DNA of 64,000 bases from Lycium barbarum (GCF_019175385.1 NC_083341.1:67489800-67553799); one strand, 5' to 3'; positions 37,232-50,097 are shown, counted from the stretch's first letter. The notes: a model not told the origin generated them from the sequence alone. Made by a program: numbers and translations.

Positions 37232-38379
37232 TGAGGCATCAGGGTGATTAGATGGGAGTTGTAACTTCTTCTTAAGGTAGGAAGTGGAAGGGATAAGTAT
37301 ATGTTTAAATACGACCCTTGAGTATAAATATGCTAATGATTTAAGAGTACAAAGGGGTAACTGAGATAAGAGAACGATGTACGTTACTAAAAGAGCCAGA
37401 TGTCGACAAGGGCCTTTTATCACATAAAATATATTAGCAAGGACCTGTACGGAGGTACGAATATAAAGACACATGAATATAAGACAAAGGTAGAATTAAG
37501 GTAAAAGAAAAAGGAACCAGGAACCACTTCAAAAAGTATAAGGTTAGAAGATTTCAAGGAAAGCCTTACTCGAAGATCTAAGACAAGGATGCTATGAAAG
37601 GCCGAGTAATGGAGAAACAAAGTGAAATTAGGGATGGAAACATGAAAGCAAAAACTTATGGATGATGTAAAAATCTTAGTTACAGAAGATCCAGGATGTA
37701 AAAGGATTAAAGTCATATTGCAGAAAGATGGAATCAGATAGACCTAAATAAGTGACTAAGGGTTGGTAGCGTTAACAGAAGGGGATAACAACGAGTAACT
37801 TAGTGCAAAACATCTTGGATGTATTAAAAAGAATCTCAAGGATCTTAGTAAAAAGGTAGTTATGAATGAAGATTTCAGCTGAAAGAGCGGTGTATGGGGA
37901 GAAACTCCATAAAGAGTCTGATGGGCTTTGATGTCACCATTAATTCATTGGCCTAAAGAATTAAGGATCACTAAAGGAAGAAGTGGTCGGAATTGTATTC
38001 AATATGTGTAAACTTTTGACTAGGTACAACAGTTTAGCTAATGAAAGAGGAATGACTAAAACCATGCAATGAAAGGCAGTCCAGTATAGTATGGGATAAA
38101 GAGTTAGAGGACCTCTAAATCTGGCTAGATGTTTACCAGAGATGGCGAGTATTTGAATATTACTGGTATATGAAAATATTCCTGAAAGGGCGGGGGAAAG
38201 CTAAATTCAGTTTCGAGATGAATTACAGTACTCCTAAGCTCGGAAAGGGGAAAATATATCGACATAAAAAAGCCAAAGTTGAGATGTACCAGTTTACTAA
38301 CAGAAAGTGGGAATGGACTAAATGCAGGTGTATATGAAACGAACCGAAACAAAGGTGGAACAAAAATGCATGACAAGAT
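37232..38379 (+). other. Non-coding interior of R
   Basis: Purine-rich sequence with no reverse transcriptase, RNase H or integrase motif in any frame. The pol region appears replaced or decayed. It resumes after V at 55468. Confidence 0.45.
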
Positions 38380-38586
38380 GGTGATGTAATGACCCGTTTA
38401 GTCGTTATAGTGTTTTGTCCCATTTAACCTTGTTGACCCTTTCCTCAAGTCCCGTTAGTTTGATCTATGACTTAATGAAGTCATTGGGGTGGTTTTCGCA
38501 AGGTTCGAGTGTAATTGAGTCATTGATGGAGAAACTAGTTAAGTAGACGAGTTAGAGTTGACCACGGTCAACGCCGGGTTAGGATG

Positions 38587-41467
38587 TGTTATGTCCCGTG
38601 TTTTCGTATAATTGGAAAGCGAGAAATAATTACGATTTATGTGTTATAAGGAAATATTTTTATTTTGGTGAATATGACTATGTTGGTTATGGAATCTTAA
38701 CTGTTAAGACATCGGGGAAGGCCGAGGGTAAATTTGGAATTTCGGAAATTAGTTTCGGGAATTACAAAACGGGACTTTTCGAGAATTGGGCCAAGGAAAA
38801 TATGACACAAAGTTTAGGCCCAAGGGATTAGGGTGGCCGGCCTTAGCAAGGCCCAAACCCATTATGTTGATGTATGCACATGACTCTTAAAAGGATATAT
38901 ATCATGTACACTTGATAATTATCAAGAAAATAGAACAAAAATTCAAGAACACCCCACAAAAGGGCTTCGGCCGAACCAAGAAAGAGAAGAGAAAGAAATT
39001 CTCCAAGCCTTGTTTGTGATCCAAAAATCCTAATTTCTACATAGTTGTGAAGTACTCAAGACCCTCTTCAACGGGGTATAATTAGTTTGGCACAAGAACT
39101 ACGTTTACGAGAAGTCGGGTTTTCAAGAAAAGGTAAGAATTTTGCCCCTTTAATGTTATAGAATTGATATGAATATGTTAAGGATTGGGAATAGACGAGA
39201 ATCCCGTAACTTTGATGTAAATAGAAAGCCGTGGGTGTGTGTGTATATTGCATGTTGGCCGTGAGCCCTAGGAAGAAGAAAGTGGTGTGCATTGATCTTG
39301 TTTAGTTTGTATAATGTGTTGTTGTGATCTTTATGTCGTAAATGATTGATTGATGAATTGGATTGGTGTTGGAAAATGATTTCGGAACGTTATCGGAAAG
39401 TGTATACCTTTTGTATATTCGCGTATATCATTGTATATCTTTGATGCAAAAGACTTTAAATGTGACATATAGTTGATGTTAACGAATTCGGAATGAAACG
39501 ACGCAAGTTAGAATGTCCGTCGTGACTTTTGATGTTTTGAATGAAATATGGAGAATAATGAATTTCGGGAACTTTCGTATATGGTTTGGAATATATTTGG
39601 GATGTGATTGACTAATCTTGAATAAGTAAATGAATATAATGATGTGGATATAGATTTGGAGTTTTGGAAGTTTGAATGAAAAGTTGCCAACTTGTGTACT
39701 AAAGTAGAACTTTGAAGCTAGAGTGATTTGTATTGTTTGATGATGTGTGGGCTGTTGTTGTTGATGTATTTTGAGCCGAGTTAGGCCTCGGGGGTGTTAG
39801 ATTTATAGGGGAAATGCTGCCGAAATTTCGGTAGGCAAGAATGATGTTAAAGGCATTTTTAAAGCCTAAGAGTCTCAATTGGTAACTTTGACCATTTGCA
39901 GATTTCGGGCGAAACGGGACTTGACTTTTGGGAGAGCGTAAGACGTCCGTAAGGTATGTAAAGCTTCCCACTCCTTCGTTTGGCATATCTTAGTATGATA
40001 GGCGAATATGAGAACTTCCGGAGCATTCCTGCTCCTCGAAACCCGATCCACAGAAAAGTTACTATTCATTCAATTCAATTGAAGCCTAAGGGCTCTATTT
40101 TGGCTAGAATGCCACCACTCGTCCGAAACCTATCGAAATGTGGTCGGGTAACTTAGAAATGATTGTGTATGACCCTTTGGCCTATGAATGTTCAGAAAAT
40201 ATGTTCGCCACCTCAATTTGACTCGAGGTGGGCCCGCTAACCCCGATACGCCCTATTTGCCTTATTAGGCTATCTTTGTGAATAAAGTTTGATATGATAC
40301 TTTCGATTTTGGAACTCCCTCCTACGAGATATGTTTTGGATATTATGATATACAAAGTTACGTTTTGAGCCATACGTACCATTTTGGGAAACTTTTTTTT
40401 TGTGAAACGAACCTTTGTATCGTCTAAGTATTCGATTACTTTGTATTATGGAATGACTTATGAAACCATTATGTTTTGAAAGACTATTTTGAAATATGAT
40501 TTGCATTTGTTTGCTCACGACTCCGCTCGTGCCCTATTATGACTTCGTTCACCAGTTCCCGGGCCGGTTTTGATTCGTGCGCCTTATGATAATTCGGCCG
40601 TATGCTGTGTTACGGTTCCCGAGGCTTTGCCATAGGGCCGGGTTCCGTTTGGAGTTATGCTGTGATATGGCTCGTGATGCGATACGCTCACCTATGATTA
40701 TGTTTGTGTTCGGGGATGTACGGAGATTTGAAACCTTCTGGTGTTATGCTGTGTGTGGCGCCAGCGTCGGAGTGGCGACCACGTTCCTAAGCATTTGCAT
40801 GATTTCGTTTGCATTATATATACGTATATGATCTTGATACGGATTTTGACATACCGATTTGTATTCCACTTTGTTATCTGATTTTCTTTCGTTTTGATCC
40901 ATATTTCTGTACTCCGTGCTTTACATACTCAGTACATATTTCGTACTGACCCCCTTTCTTCGGGGGCTGCGTTTTATGCCCGCAGGTACAGACATTGGTG
41001 ATCCTCCACAGTAGGCTTCCCTCTTTGCTATTCTGGAGTACTCCTCTTTGATCCGGAGTCCACTTTTGGTACAGACTCCTTTTGCTTTGTAGATATTCTG
41101 TACATTTGACTATTTGGGTACGACGGGGCCCTGTCTCGCCATATGTCTTTGTTTTGAGTTCGTAGAGGCTTGTAGTCATATATGTGGGGTAAGGGTCCTG
41201 TATATGTTGGTTTGATTTCGTTTTCTGGTCTTAAAGCGGTTTGCTTGTTATGATGGCCCCAAATGGCCCTTATGCTTATGTTTGCACTTTTGACCGACGA
41301 TGTCTATTCCGCCGCTCAGTTGTATTTGATTTGTGCGACCGCTTAAGACATATTTTCATATAAATTATGTTTGATATGATTTCGTAAAATTCGGAAATAA
41401 GTTTGGACCTTATAATGAATGTGGGATTCGGTCTGGGCACCCAGGTAGGGTGCCAGTCGCGGCCCAC
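38587..41467 (+). mobile_element. Solo LTR A in V LTR 1
   Basis: Starts TGTTATGTCCCG at 38587 and runs to about 41467, where GGTGCCAGTCGCGGCCCACG stops short of the GGTCGTGATA end seen in relative S. About 50 bp of V host sequence present in LTR 2 is also missing there, so a deletion removed the A end, its right duplication and some host DNA. Modules: palindrome 39807-39836, donor-like AGGTATGTAAAGC 39951-39986, double hairpin 40917-40995. About 2.9 kb, plus strand. Confidence 0.78.
40917..40995 (+). other. LTR double-hairpin block (A), best preserved
   Basis: CAGTACATATTTCGTACTG forms a 6-bp stem. Next, CCCCCTTTCTTCGGGGG forms a second stem, and the block ends GCGTTTTATGCCCGCAGGT. The S copy (minus, 57590-57665) is nearly the same. 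Confidence 0.75.
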
Positions 41468-41715
41468 GGTTTTGAACTTGTCCAAAAGTTTTACCAAGGT
41501 TCCGAAGAGTTTCGGACGGGTTTGGGTTTTGTCGCGCTCGTATTCGATGTTTTCTCCAGAGGTTTGTGGATAGAAATGGATCCAGATTGAGAATCTGACC
41601 TTTTTTTTGACTTAGGTCCGAACCATTAGTTCCGTATCAAAATTATGAAGCTATAGGAAAAAGAATCGACGCGTTTGGCCTCCGGATGAGGGAGTTATGA
41701 CCATTTTAGTGTGGA

Positions 41716-41800
41716 CCTGTCCAACAGAACCGTTATAGCGATAAAGAGGCCACTATAGCGGGACCGCTGCAGCGGTCTGTAGACCGCCACAGCGGCCAAC
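41716..41800 (+). repeat. CCGCTATAGCGG palindromes in V LTR 1
   Basis: Several words such as CCGTTATAGCG, CCACTATAGCGG, CCGCTGCAGCGG and CCGCCACAGCGG in 85 bp, directly before a TATTTTAATCCCC stretch that may be the TATA region. LTR 2 has the same at 52740-52795. Confidence 0.75.
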
Positions 41801-44359
41801 TGGGCCTGAATCTCCTATTTTAATCCCCCCAACTTCGAACCCTTATTCCCAAGACCCCAAAGTCAGTTTTCAAGAGAGAAAGAGGCAAAATTCATCCCAT
41901 TCTTTGATGGAAACATCTTGGAGGGTAAGTTCCCATCTTTATTTGTTCCTTTTCCTTTCTTCTTCAAGTTCCATGATTATTTTAAGAGGTCCATCAATGG
42001 TGGGTAAATATCCAAGAACCCTAGAATTAGTAAGCCTTTAAATAATTGGTGGGTTGTTGATTTTATTATTGATTAATCGTCTAAGCGTATAGATTTTATT
42101 GCTGATTGATGTTTGATTTACTGTTGATGATAATATATAGAAAAATGTAGCATCTTGATGATACAAGACTTAGTTATGAGGCGTACTTGCTATGTGTGGA
42201 AGTAAATAGGGACATAGACTCTTATGTAGGTTGAGACAATTCATATGATTCATTTCATGGTTGAGTTGATCCAAGTCTTGATAAGGCTTGTGGCTTGTGA
42301 ATTGTACCTTCACTGTTGTTTTATTGGTTTACATTGATTTACCATGTTTACACTGATTTATGCATTCATAGACTCACGCTTGATGGAAATGGTTTGGAAG
42401 ACTTGTGGCATGATGCCTTGTGTTTAACATTGATGATGCTAATTGTTGATAGTCCATACATGCTAATGAACTGGAATACGTTGAGAGATACATTGTTATG
42501 TGAAATTAGAGAAGAAGTTAATATAATCTTCTTATTAAACTCGTGATACTATTTGATACATAGTACTTGATGATGTGAGCATCGATAATAAGAGGCAGGA
42601 AATACCGTTATGTATAGATATATGGAAAGGCACATATGTGACCTAGATTATGGCTCGTGGTCTGAGGTTCATTCCGGAAACGAGGGATACATAGATGTGG
42701 CCTGTTACACCCCGTACTTTCAGAGAAGCACTTAGTAAATTTGAACGTAAGTATGTCGAGCTATGGCTAAGTAAAACAACTTTGGATTATGAGGAACGAA
42801 GCATTATTAAGCATATTGTATGAGTAAAGGATGAATTACGATCTTGTAAGTAATAACCGAGAAGGACAACCTTGGAACCAAAGGATATGACTATTATCAA
42901 TTATGATTAATGATAACTACCATGTGTAGAGAGTTTCGGAAGATCCTGGGACCAAGCAAATCGTAGAAAATAAGTTTGTCAAAAATTCTGAAATTGGTAA
43001 AATTTCGGAAAGAAGTTTTGGTCAATTTTGGAGGGGTATATCTCAAGGAGTTATAAGGTGTTTCAAAAGCTTTAAATGAAGTTCGTCAAGTCTAGTTTTC
43101 AAAGCAACAAACCGCTTGTCGATACGGCATCGAAGTGGAGAATTATGGACGTTACACGTTAGGCTGACAGAGCAGAAACACTACTACAGTAACTGGGCTG
43201 CTACAGTGTTGCTACAGTGACCCCGAATTTGACCCACTATTTAAGGATCAAATCTGATCCCAAACCTTATTTTTCAGCCAAGAATTCTCCAAATATTTCC
43301 CAAATCTTCTAGAAAATTCTCCCAATTTCTGTCCACTAGATTTTAACACGAATTAAGTATAATCTCCGGATTTAAGTTTGGACAGCGCGTAGTTGCGATT
43401 ATACTATCGTATTGCGGTGAATCTTGGTTGGAATTCAAGGAAAATATTGGAGATATCGCGGTACTAGCGAGAATAAGGTATGAATCTCTCCTTATTGATA
43501 TGGATATAAGTTTATTTACGGAAGTAGAGTTGTAGAAAAATCGTATCATGGATTTGTTGGTGGAAAAATTGGACAAATGTCGTGTGGGATATTTTTTGGA
43601 ATATATTAGTATTGATAATATTGTGGTTGATGTTGGTATTTTTTTTATTGTTGTTGGTTGCTGGATTATGATTTCGGGCTAGCCATATAAACAGGGAAGA
43701 TGCTGCCCGAATTTCGGCAGATTCAAAAAGTGGTTTCAATTAAATGCTTGAGACAAGTGTGTGGAGACGAGTCTAATAATAGTATAAATGATTTATATGT
43801 AGACATACGAGCTTGGGAGAATAAGCGTTGGGTGACTAAGAAGACCGAAAAGTATGTTAAGGCTAAACGTTTCTTTCTTAAGGCATGATTCCTTTATTGT
43901 TAACCTATATATGACATCTTCAATAAACTCGTTTCTAAAAGTACCAAAGCTTACGGTTCCCGATGTTCTTGTGATATCCTTGAGCTTGTTTCATGGCTAT
44001 TGTTGTTATTCATTGATGTTGATCTCATCTTATGACTTTGTTCCTCCAAGGTGAGACGTGTTCATGATGACGGTTCCATAATAATAATCCAATGAGTTTA
44101 GGAACAGGTTCTTAAGGAATGTTTTATAGGGCATGAAAAGAGTGCTAGTAGAGGATCCCTAATGAGGTATTTAATGTTCGAAGAGAGGGTCATGTTGCAT
44201 CTTGGGATTTGGTTATAGTCTAGTCAAGTGGGAAGAAGTACTAATGGCCTGAGCTGTGCTAATAAGGCTTATATGATTATGCAGACACTACGGGTTAAGC
44301 GAAGACCATGAGAAATGCATACAGATTACTTGTAGAAGTTTAGTTATGATGTTGATTAT

Positions 44360-44660
44360 AATTACCACCGGTCTACGACCAGTCGGGCAGATGTTACTAC
44401 CGTGCTACGGCCGGTTGGGCAGATGTATGTATGTATATATGTATTTACCACTGGTCTACGACCATTTGGGCAGATGTATATACTTACTACTGGATTGCAG
44501 CCAGTAGGGTAGTTACCACCGTGCTACGGCCGATCGGCCAGTTACCACTGATCAGTCGAGCAGTTGCGCTCTACCGTTGAACGATAATCGGACAGGCAAT
44601 TATTGCCACCGGAATGCAGCCAGTCGGGCAGTTACCACTGATCAGTTGGGCAGTTAGTAT
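44360..44660 (+). repeat. CTACGGCCGGTTGGGCAG repeats in U
   Basis: About eight degenerate units of ACCACCGTGCTACGGCCGGT-GGGCAG type. T carries the inverted equivalent at 46265-46535 with more differences than the surrounding LTR, suggesting fast array turnover. Confidence 0.72.
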
Positions 44661-44952
44661 AGGATGATTAGTAAGATAAAGGCACAGTACTGTACATGGA
44701 TATGGTTAAGCATACGAGAGTATGGAGAGACATGTATTATATATGGATAGGGTTGCATGCCGCAACGTATGTTCGGATAATGTTTGATGATAAGGTAACC
44801 AGGACTATGGTAGGGTATACAGACCTAGTAAAGATTGCAAGAAGATGAAGAGGTATGTATACATATGCTAGATTTCCATCGGTAGTTCAGAAATGCCAGG
44901 TTGATTCTTATTCTTCTCATCTTTAGTATATGGCTATTTTGTTGCACTTTCC

Positions 44953-45028
44953 GCCTTACATACTCAGTACATTCCTCTTACTGACGTCCCTTTGCTAGGG
45001 GCGCTGCGTTTCATGCCCGCTGGTCTTG
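44953..45028 (+). other. LTR double-hairpin block (U)
   Basis: TACTCAGTACATTCCTCTTACTGACGTCC with one mismatch in the first stem, then CCC...GGGGC and GCGTTTCATGCCCGC. The inverted partner in T is at 45905-45982. Confidence 0.68.
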
Positions 45029-45259
45029 AGATTCATCCTGACGGATCTTTCAGTAAGGATACCAGCTCAGCAGGCAGAGTCGTGGCACTCCACTTGCTTC
45101 GGAGTTGCCCTGTGAGTTAGCATGGCTGCATATGCATTTGCATGGGTATGGCAAGGCCCTGTTCTGGCCACTTTATGTCATGTACTCCTGTAGAGGCTCG
45201 TAGACAGATATTTACAGTTAGATATCTTATAATTATCTCGACTTATACTATGTTGTATC

Positions 45260-48144
45260 TGTCACACCCCACCCTTGGTAAGGCGTGACTGACACTCGAC
45301 ATCCTACGGGAACCGAGCGAACCAACTGTAACTCACGTTTTCTGTATCTCGAAAGGCAGCATAAGACCAAGGTACTATAAGCCCTAGGGGCACAAGCCCA
45401 AAAGATAATACAGTTACGTCTTCAAGCTAATCTCGAGTGCATATGCCGGTAAGGCTATCCATAATAATGATACAACATAGTACAAGTCGTGACTGGCACT
45501 CGGCATCCTACGGGAACCGAGCGAACCAACTGTAACTCACGTTTTCTGTATCTCGAAAGGCAACATAAGACCAAAGTACTATAAGCCATAGGGGCACAAG
45601 CCCAAAAAATAACATACTTACGTTTTCAAACTAATCTCGAGTGTATATGCCGGTAAGGCTATCCATAACAATGATACAACATAGTACAAGTCGAGTTAAT
45701 TATAAGATATCTAATTGTGCATATCTATCTACGAGCCTCTACAGGAGTACATGGCATAAAGTGGCCGGAATAGGGCCCCGCCATACCCATGCAAATGCAT
45801 CTGTAGTCATGCTGGCTCACAGGGCAACTCCGAAGCAAGTGGAGCGCCACAACTCTGCCTGCTGAGCTGGTATCCTTACTGAAAGATCCGTCAAGCTGTA
45901 TCTCAAGACCTGCGGGCATGAAACACAGCGCCCCCGGTAAAGGGACGTCAGTACGAGCAATGTACTGAGTATGCAAGGCAGAAAGTGCAGCAAAATAGCC
46001 ATATACTAAAGATGAGAAGAATAAGAATCAACCTGGCATTTCTGAACTACCGATGGAAATTTAGCATATGTATACATACCTCTTCATCTTCTTGCGATCT
46101 TTATTAGGTCTGTATACCCTACCATAGTCCTAGTTACCTTATCATCAAACGTTATATGTACATGTGTTGCGGTGTGCAACCCGATCCATATATGATACAT
46201 GTCTCTCTCTATACTCTCGCATGCTTAACCATATCTATGTACAATATTGTGCCTTTATCTTACTAATCATCCTATACTAACTGCCCAACTGATCAGTGGT
46301 AACTGTCCGACCAGCTGCAGTCCGGCGGTAATAACTGCCCGTCTGATTATCGCCCGACAGTAGAGTGCAACTTCCCGACTGATCAGCGGTAACTGACCGA
46401 CCGGCCGTAGCACGGTGGTAACTGCCCGACTGGCTGCAGTCCAGTGGTAAATATATACTTACATACATCTGCCCAACCGGCCATAGCACGGTGGTAATAA
46501 CTGCCCAACTAGTTGTAGACCAGTGGTAACTATGATCGACATCAGAATCAAACTTCTACAAGTAATCTATATGCACTTCTCATGGTATTCACTTAACCCG
46601 TGGTGTCTACATAATCATATAAGCCTTATAAGCACATCTCTGGCCATTAGTACTTCTTCCCACTTGACTAGACTATAACCAAATCCTAAGATACAACATG
46701 AACCTCTTTTCGAACATTAACTACCTCATTAAAGATCCTCTGCTAGCACTCCACTCATGTCCTATAAGACATTCCTTAAGAACCTATTCCTAAATTCGTT
46801 GGATTATTATTATGGAACCGTCATCATGAACATGTCTCACCTTGGAGGAACAAAGTCATAAGATGAGATCAACATCAATGAATAACATCAATAGCCATGA
46901 AACAAGCTCAAGGATATCACAAGAACATCGAGAACTGTAAGCTTTGGTACTTTTAGAAATGAGTTTATTGAAGATGTCATATATAGGTTCACAACAAAGG
47001 AATCATGCCTTAAGAAAGAAAGGTTTAGCCTTAACATACCTGGAATCTTGCTCCTTGACCTTCCTACTTATCTCCTGACTTGTAATCTACATCTAAAATC
47101 GTTCATACTATTATTAGGCTCACCATCATACACTTGTCTTAAGCCTTTAATTAAAATCCCTTTAGAATCTGCCGAAATTCGGGCAGCATCTTCCCTGTTT
47201 ATATGCCTAACCCGAAATCTCAATTCAGCAACCAACAACAACAACAACAACAACAACAATACCAACATCAACAACAATATTATCAATACCAAAATATTCC
47301 ATAAAAATATCATGATGTTTTATCCAATTGCTCGACCCATAAATTCATTATACGCTCATTTAGTAACTTTTCCTTCGTAGATAAGCCTAATTCAATGCTA
47401 ATAAGAAAAGATTCATACCTTTCACCCGCTAGAATTGCAATATCTTCGATTATCGCCTTGAATCCAAGCCAAGTTTCATCGCAATTCGATATTATAATCG
47501 CAGCCATGTGTTGTCCAAACTTAAATTCGGGGATTTCACCTAGTTTGCGTTAAAATCTAGTGGACGGGAGTTGGGATAGTTTTCTAGAGAATTTGGGAAA
47601 TATTTGGAATGTTCTTGGCTGAAAAAATGAGGCTTAGGATCTAATTTGATCCTTAAATAATGGGTAAAATTCGGGTCGGGTCATTGTAGCAGTTACTGTA
47701 GTACTGTAGCGAGTCGGTACTGTAGTAGCCCGGTTACTGTAGCAGCATTTCTGCTTCGTCAGCCTAAATTGCAATGTCCATAATTCTCTACTCCGATGTC
47801 GTAATAATGAGGGGTTTGTTGCGTTAAAAACTAGACTCGACGAACTTCATTTTAGGCTTTTGTTTTGCTTCAAAACTTCTCACATACTAAAAGATATGCT
47901 TTCTCAAAGTTGGCCCAAAATTTGCCCTTCATATTTTCCACAAAATTCAAGGTCTCAATAGCTTATTTCTTCAACTCCATTTGGTCATGAGACTTCCCAG
48001 TACTCCTCATATATCACTTTATCCATAAGTATACCTAATAATTATGCCATTCTTTAAACCCGAAAGACGGCTCATCTTGATCATAATTCCACGTACTTGT
48101 ACTTAAACTTAGCGAACGTTCATCTGGAAGTACGGGGTGTAACA
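45260..48144 (-). repeat. 3' LTR of T with 200-bp end duplication
   Basis: On the minus strand it starts TGTTACACCCCGTACTTCC at 48144 and ends GGTGTGACA at 45260. About 200 bp at its end is present twice in tandem (about 45287-45487 and 45488-45698, about 95% alike by eye). Modules: palindrome 47167-47200, donor-like 47005-47043, tandem array 46265-46535, hairpin block 45905-45982; CTACTGTAGCAG repeats 47688-47755 before a TATTTAAGGATC box. Confidence 0.82.
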
Positions 48145-48160
48145 TTCTCTCCCCTTTAAA
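48145..48160 (-). other. Polypurine tract of T
   Basis: The minus-strand TTTAAAGGGGAGAGAA abuts the 3' LTR start. Confidence 0.75.
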
Positions 48161-48753
48161 AACATTCATCCTTGAATGTTAAACTCTCAGGGATCTTACG
48201 AAAATTTCGACAGAGCTTTCTCTGTAACTGCAATACTACCGACCTATCTCGCGGTAAACCAACAACACAATGCCACACTGGGCTATAACAATCAGTAGTA
48301 ACAACGACCCCAATAATATTAACTGGCAATATATATGCATACCTGAAGGCCATGGCGTCTCTATCTGAACCTCATTTGGTAATAGAAACAATTGCGACTA
48401 CATGAACCTCATATCTCTGTATACTATCCTTGCCAATATACTCTATATAATAAGAAAGCCCTCATCAATATCTAGCACATTAAGTAATGTGCATCGCTCT
48501 TTTACCTTTTCTAACTAATCATATCCCTTCTGAAGGAGTCATCGTCAACCTATAAAACAACAGAAGTCAGAATTGAGGATTTACACCCTATGACTCAGCT
48601 CTATAGCATGATTTAAGATACAAAGAAGGGTAACCATCCTGAATGCCCTGCAGCCTCCTATTTATAAGTGTGGCGCGCTTCATACCCTTAAATAAGACTC
48701 TACTGGACATGGCTCGTAGACCAACCCTAGGACGAACTGTTCTGATACTAATT

Positions 48754-48853
48754 TGTCATTCCTTAAACCCGAAAGACGGCTCATCTTGATCATAATTCCA
48801 CGTACTTGTACTTAAACTTAGTGAACGTTCATCTGGAAGTACAGGGTGTAACA
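48754..48853 (-). repeat. Collapsed 5' LTR of T (100 bp)
   Basis: Has the first ~95 bp of the LTR (TGTTACACCCTGTACTTCC... to GGGTTTAAGGAA) joined to the last bases TGACA, followed by the primer site. About 2.8 kb of LTR is gone, including the promoter region, so this copy cannot be transcribed from its own 5' LTR. Confidence 0.8.
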
Positions 48854-50085
48854 GTATCATTATTATGGATAGCCTTACTGGCACATTCACTCGAGATTAG
48901 TTTGAAGACGTAGGTATGTTATCTTTTAGGATTGTGCCCATATGGCTTATAGTACCTTGGTATCATGTTGCCTTTTGAGATACAGAAAACGTGAGATATA
49001 GTTTGGTTCGCTCGGTTCCCGTAGGGTGCCGAGTGCTAGTCACGCCTTACCAAGGTTGGGGTGTGAAAAGGCCCGCGTATGAGGTTCTTTCCGGAGCGAA
49101 GGTTTATGCTCGGGTCCGAGGAGTGTTCCGGAAAGAGTGGTACATGGACACCATGGGTCCACTGCAGGTCATGACTACTGAGCTATGACATCAGTAGCAT
49201 GTGTGTACAGTGTGTATTTGGCCAGGGCATTGCATTACACTGCATTGCACGTCATCATATTTTCCATTACACATCATTATGTTTTATTCTACATTATTAT
49301 ATGGCTCGTTGTTTGTGATTTTGGTATGTTTGCTGAAACGACTGCTGTGGTATTGATATGATCATTGACTGTGTTAAATTGTGGATTAGTGACTCTATCT
49401 AGGGAAGGAACTTGGGCTTGTGAATTTTAGGTGAGATTATTGAAACTTGATAGACTTAAGGGTTAGAAGCTTCATCTTAGGTTGTAACTCTGTTATGTGA
49501 TATTCCGTGACTTGGATTTGAATATTAAGTGCCTATCTGTTTATTCTGTTGATTTTAAACTTGTATGCGTGAACTAATCTTAGTCGGCCTATGATGCTTA
49601 TCGGTACATAGTGTTTGCACTGATACTACCTTGCTGCACCCTTTTTGAGTGTAGACTGTGTTCCAGAGATTTCATCCAGACTGCATCTCTAGCTTGAAGC
49701 TAGTTTGCTTGATCAGATCCGAGGGTGAGTATCTATCCATGCCACGCCACCTGAAGATCTCTCTTTCCGTATGCCTATTTTTATTCCAGACATTATTTGT
49801 TATTATGTTTGAGATATACTTCAATCTTTAGACATTGTTAGTTAGAGTCCTTATACGATGACTTTCAGATTTTGGAGGTGTAATTGTTGAGACTCCACAT
49901 TTATATTGTCTATTAATTATGAATTGTTTAGTCATTTATTTATTCACATGATCATTGATTTTTTAAGTATAAATGATTAAAGAAGTTAAAATTGGCTAAT
50001 GGTTAATGGGTTAACGGGTAAGGGTTCGCCTACTAGTGATAATAAGGTAGGTGCTCGCACGATCGGTAATTAGGGTCGTGGTAGT

Positions 50086-50097
50086 TTGTATCAGAGC
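50086..50097 (+). other. Primer-binding site of V
   Basis: TTGTATCAGAGC, one base from TGGTATCAGAGC, just after LTR 1. Confidence 0.7.

Larger units (their letters stand above)
45255..48858 (-). mobile_element. Element T: minus-strand element nested in U
   Basis: Spans 45260-48853 with exact GTATC duplications (45255-45259 and 48854-48858). Minus-strand order: 100-bp remnant 5' LTR (48754-48853), decayed primer site AGTATCAGAACAG (about 48738-48750), ~600-bp non-coding interior, polypurine tract TTTAAAGGGGAGAGAA (48145-48160) and a full 3' LTR (45260-48144). Same LTR family as U and R, but opposite in orientation to its host U. It has no gag or pol, so it was moved by enzymes from another copy. 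Confidence 0.85.
42703..49068 (+). mobile_element. Solo LTR U in V LTR 1 (split by T)
   Basis: Starts TGTTACACCCCG at 42703 and ends GGGGTGTGAAA at 49068 (expected GTGTGACA). Flanks are TGGCC (42698-42702) and AGGCC (49069-49073), a 5-bp duplication with one change. V host sequence ...GATGTGGCC | GGCCCGCG... is rejoined correctly when U is removed, as LTR 2 shows near 54446. Without T about 2.77 kb. Same family as R. CTACAGT palindromes at 43181-43223 precede a CTATTTAAGGATC TATA-like box. Confidence 0.82.
38385..50083 (+). repeat. 5' LTR of V (split by A and U)
   Basis: Host segments 38385-38586, about 41468-42702 and 49074-50083 align in order with LTR 2 (52239-55462). The end reads GGTCGTGGTA instead of GGTCGTGACA. 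It contains a CCGCTATAGCGG-type palindrome patch at 41716-41800, followed by a splice-donor-like GAGGGTAAGTTCCC near 41925. Confidence 0.8.

Noticed and set aside
45255..48858. T and W have the same duplication GTATC, considered as a shared target preference
   Set aside because: Only two cases, different flanks; a chance match of five bases is plausible.
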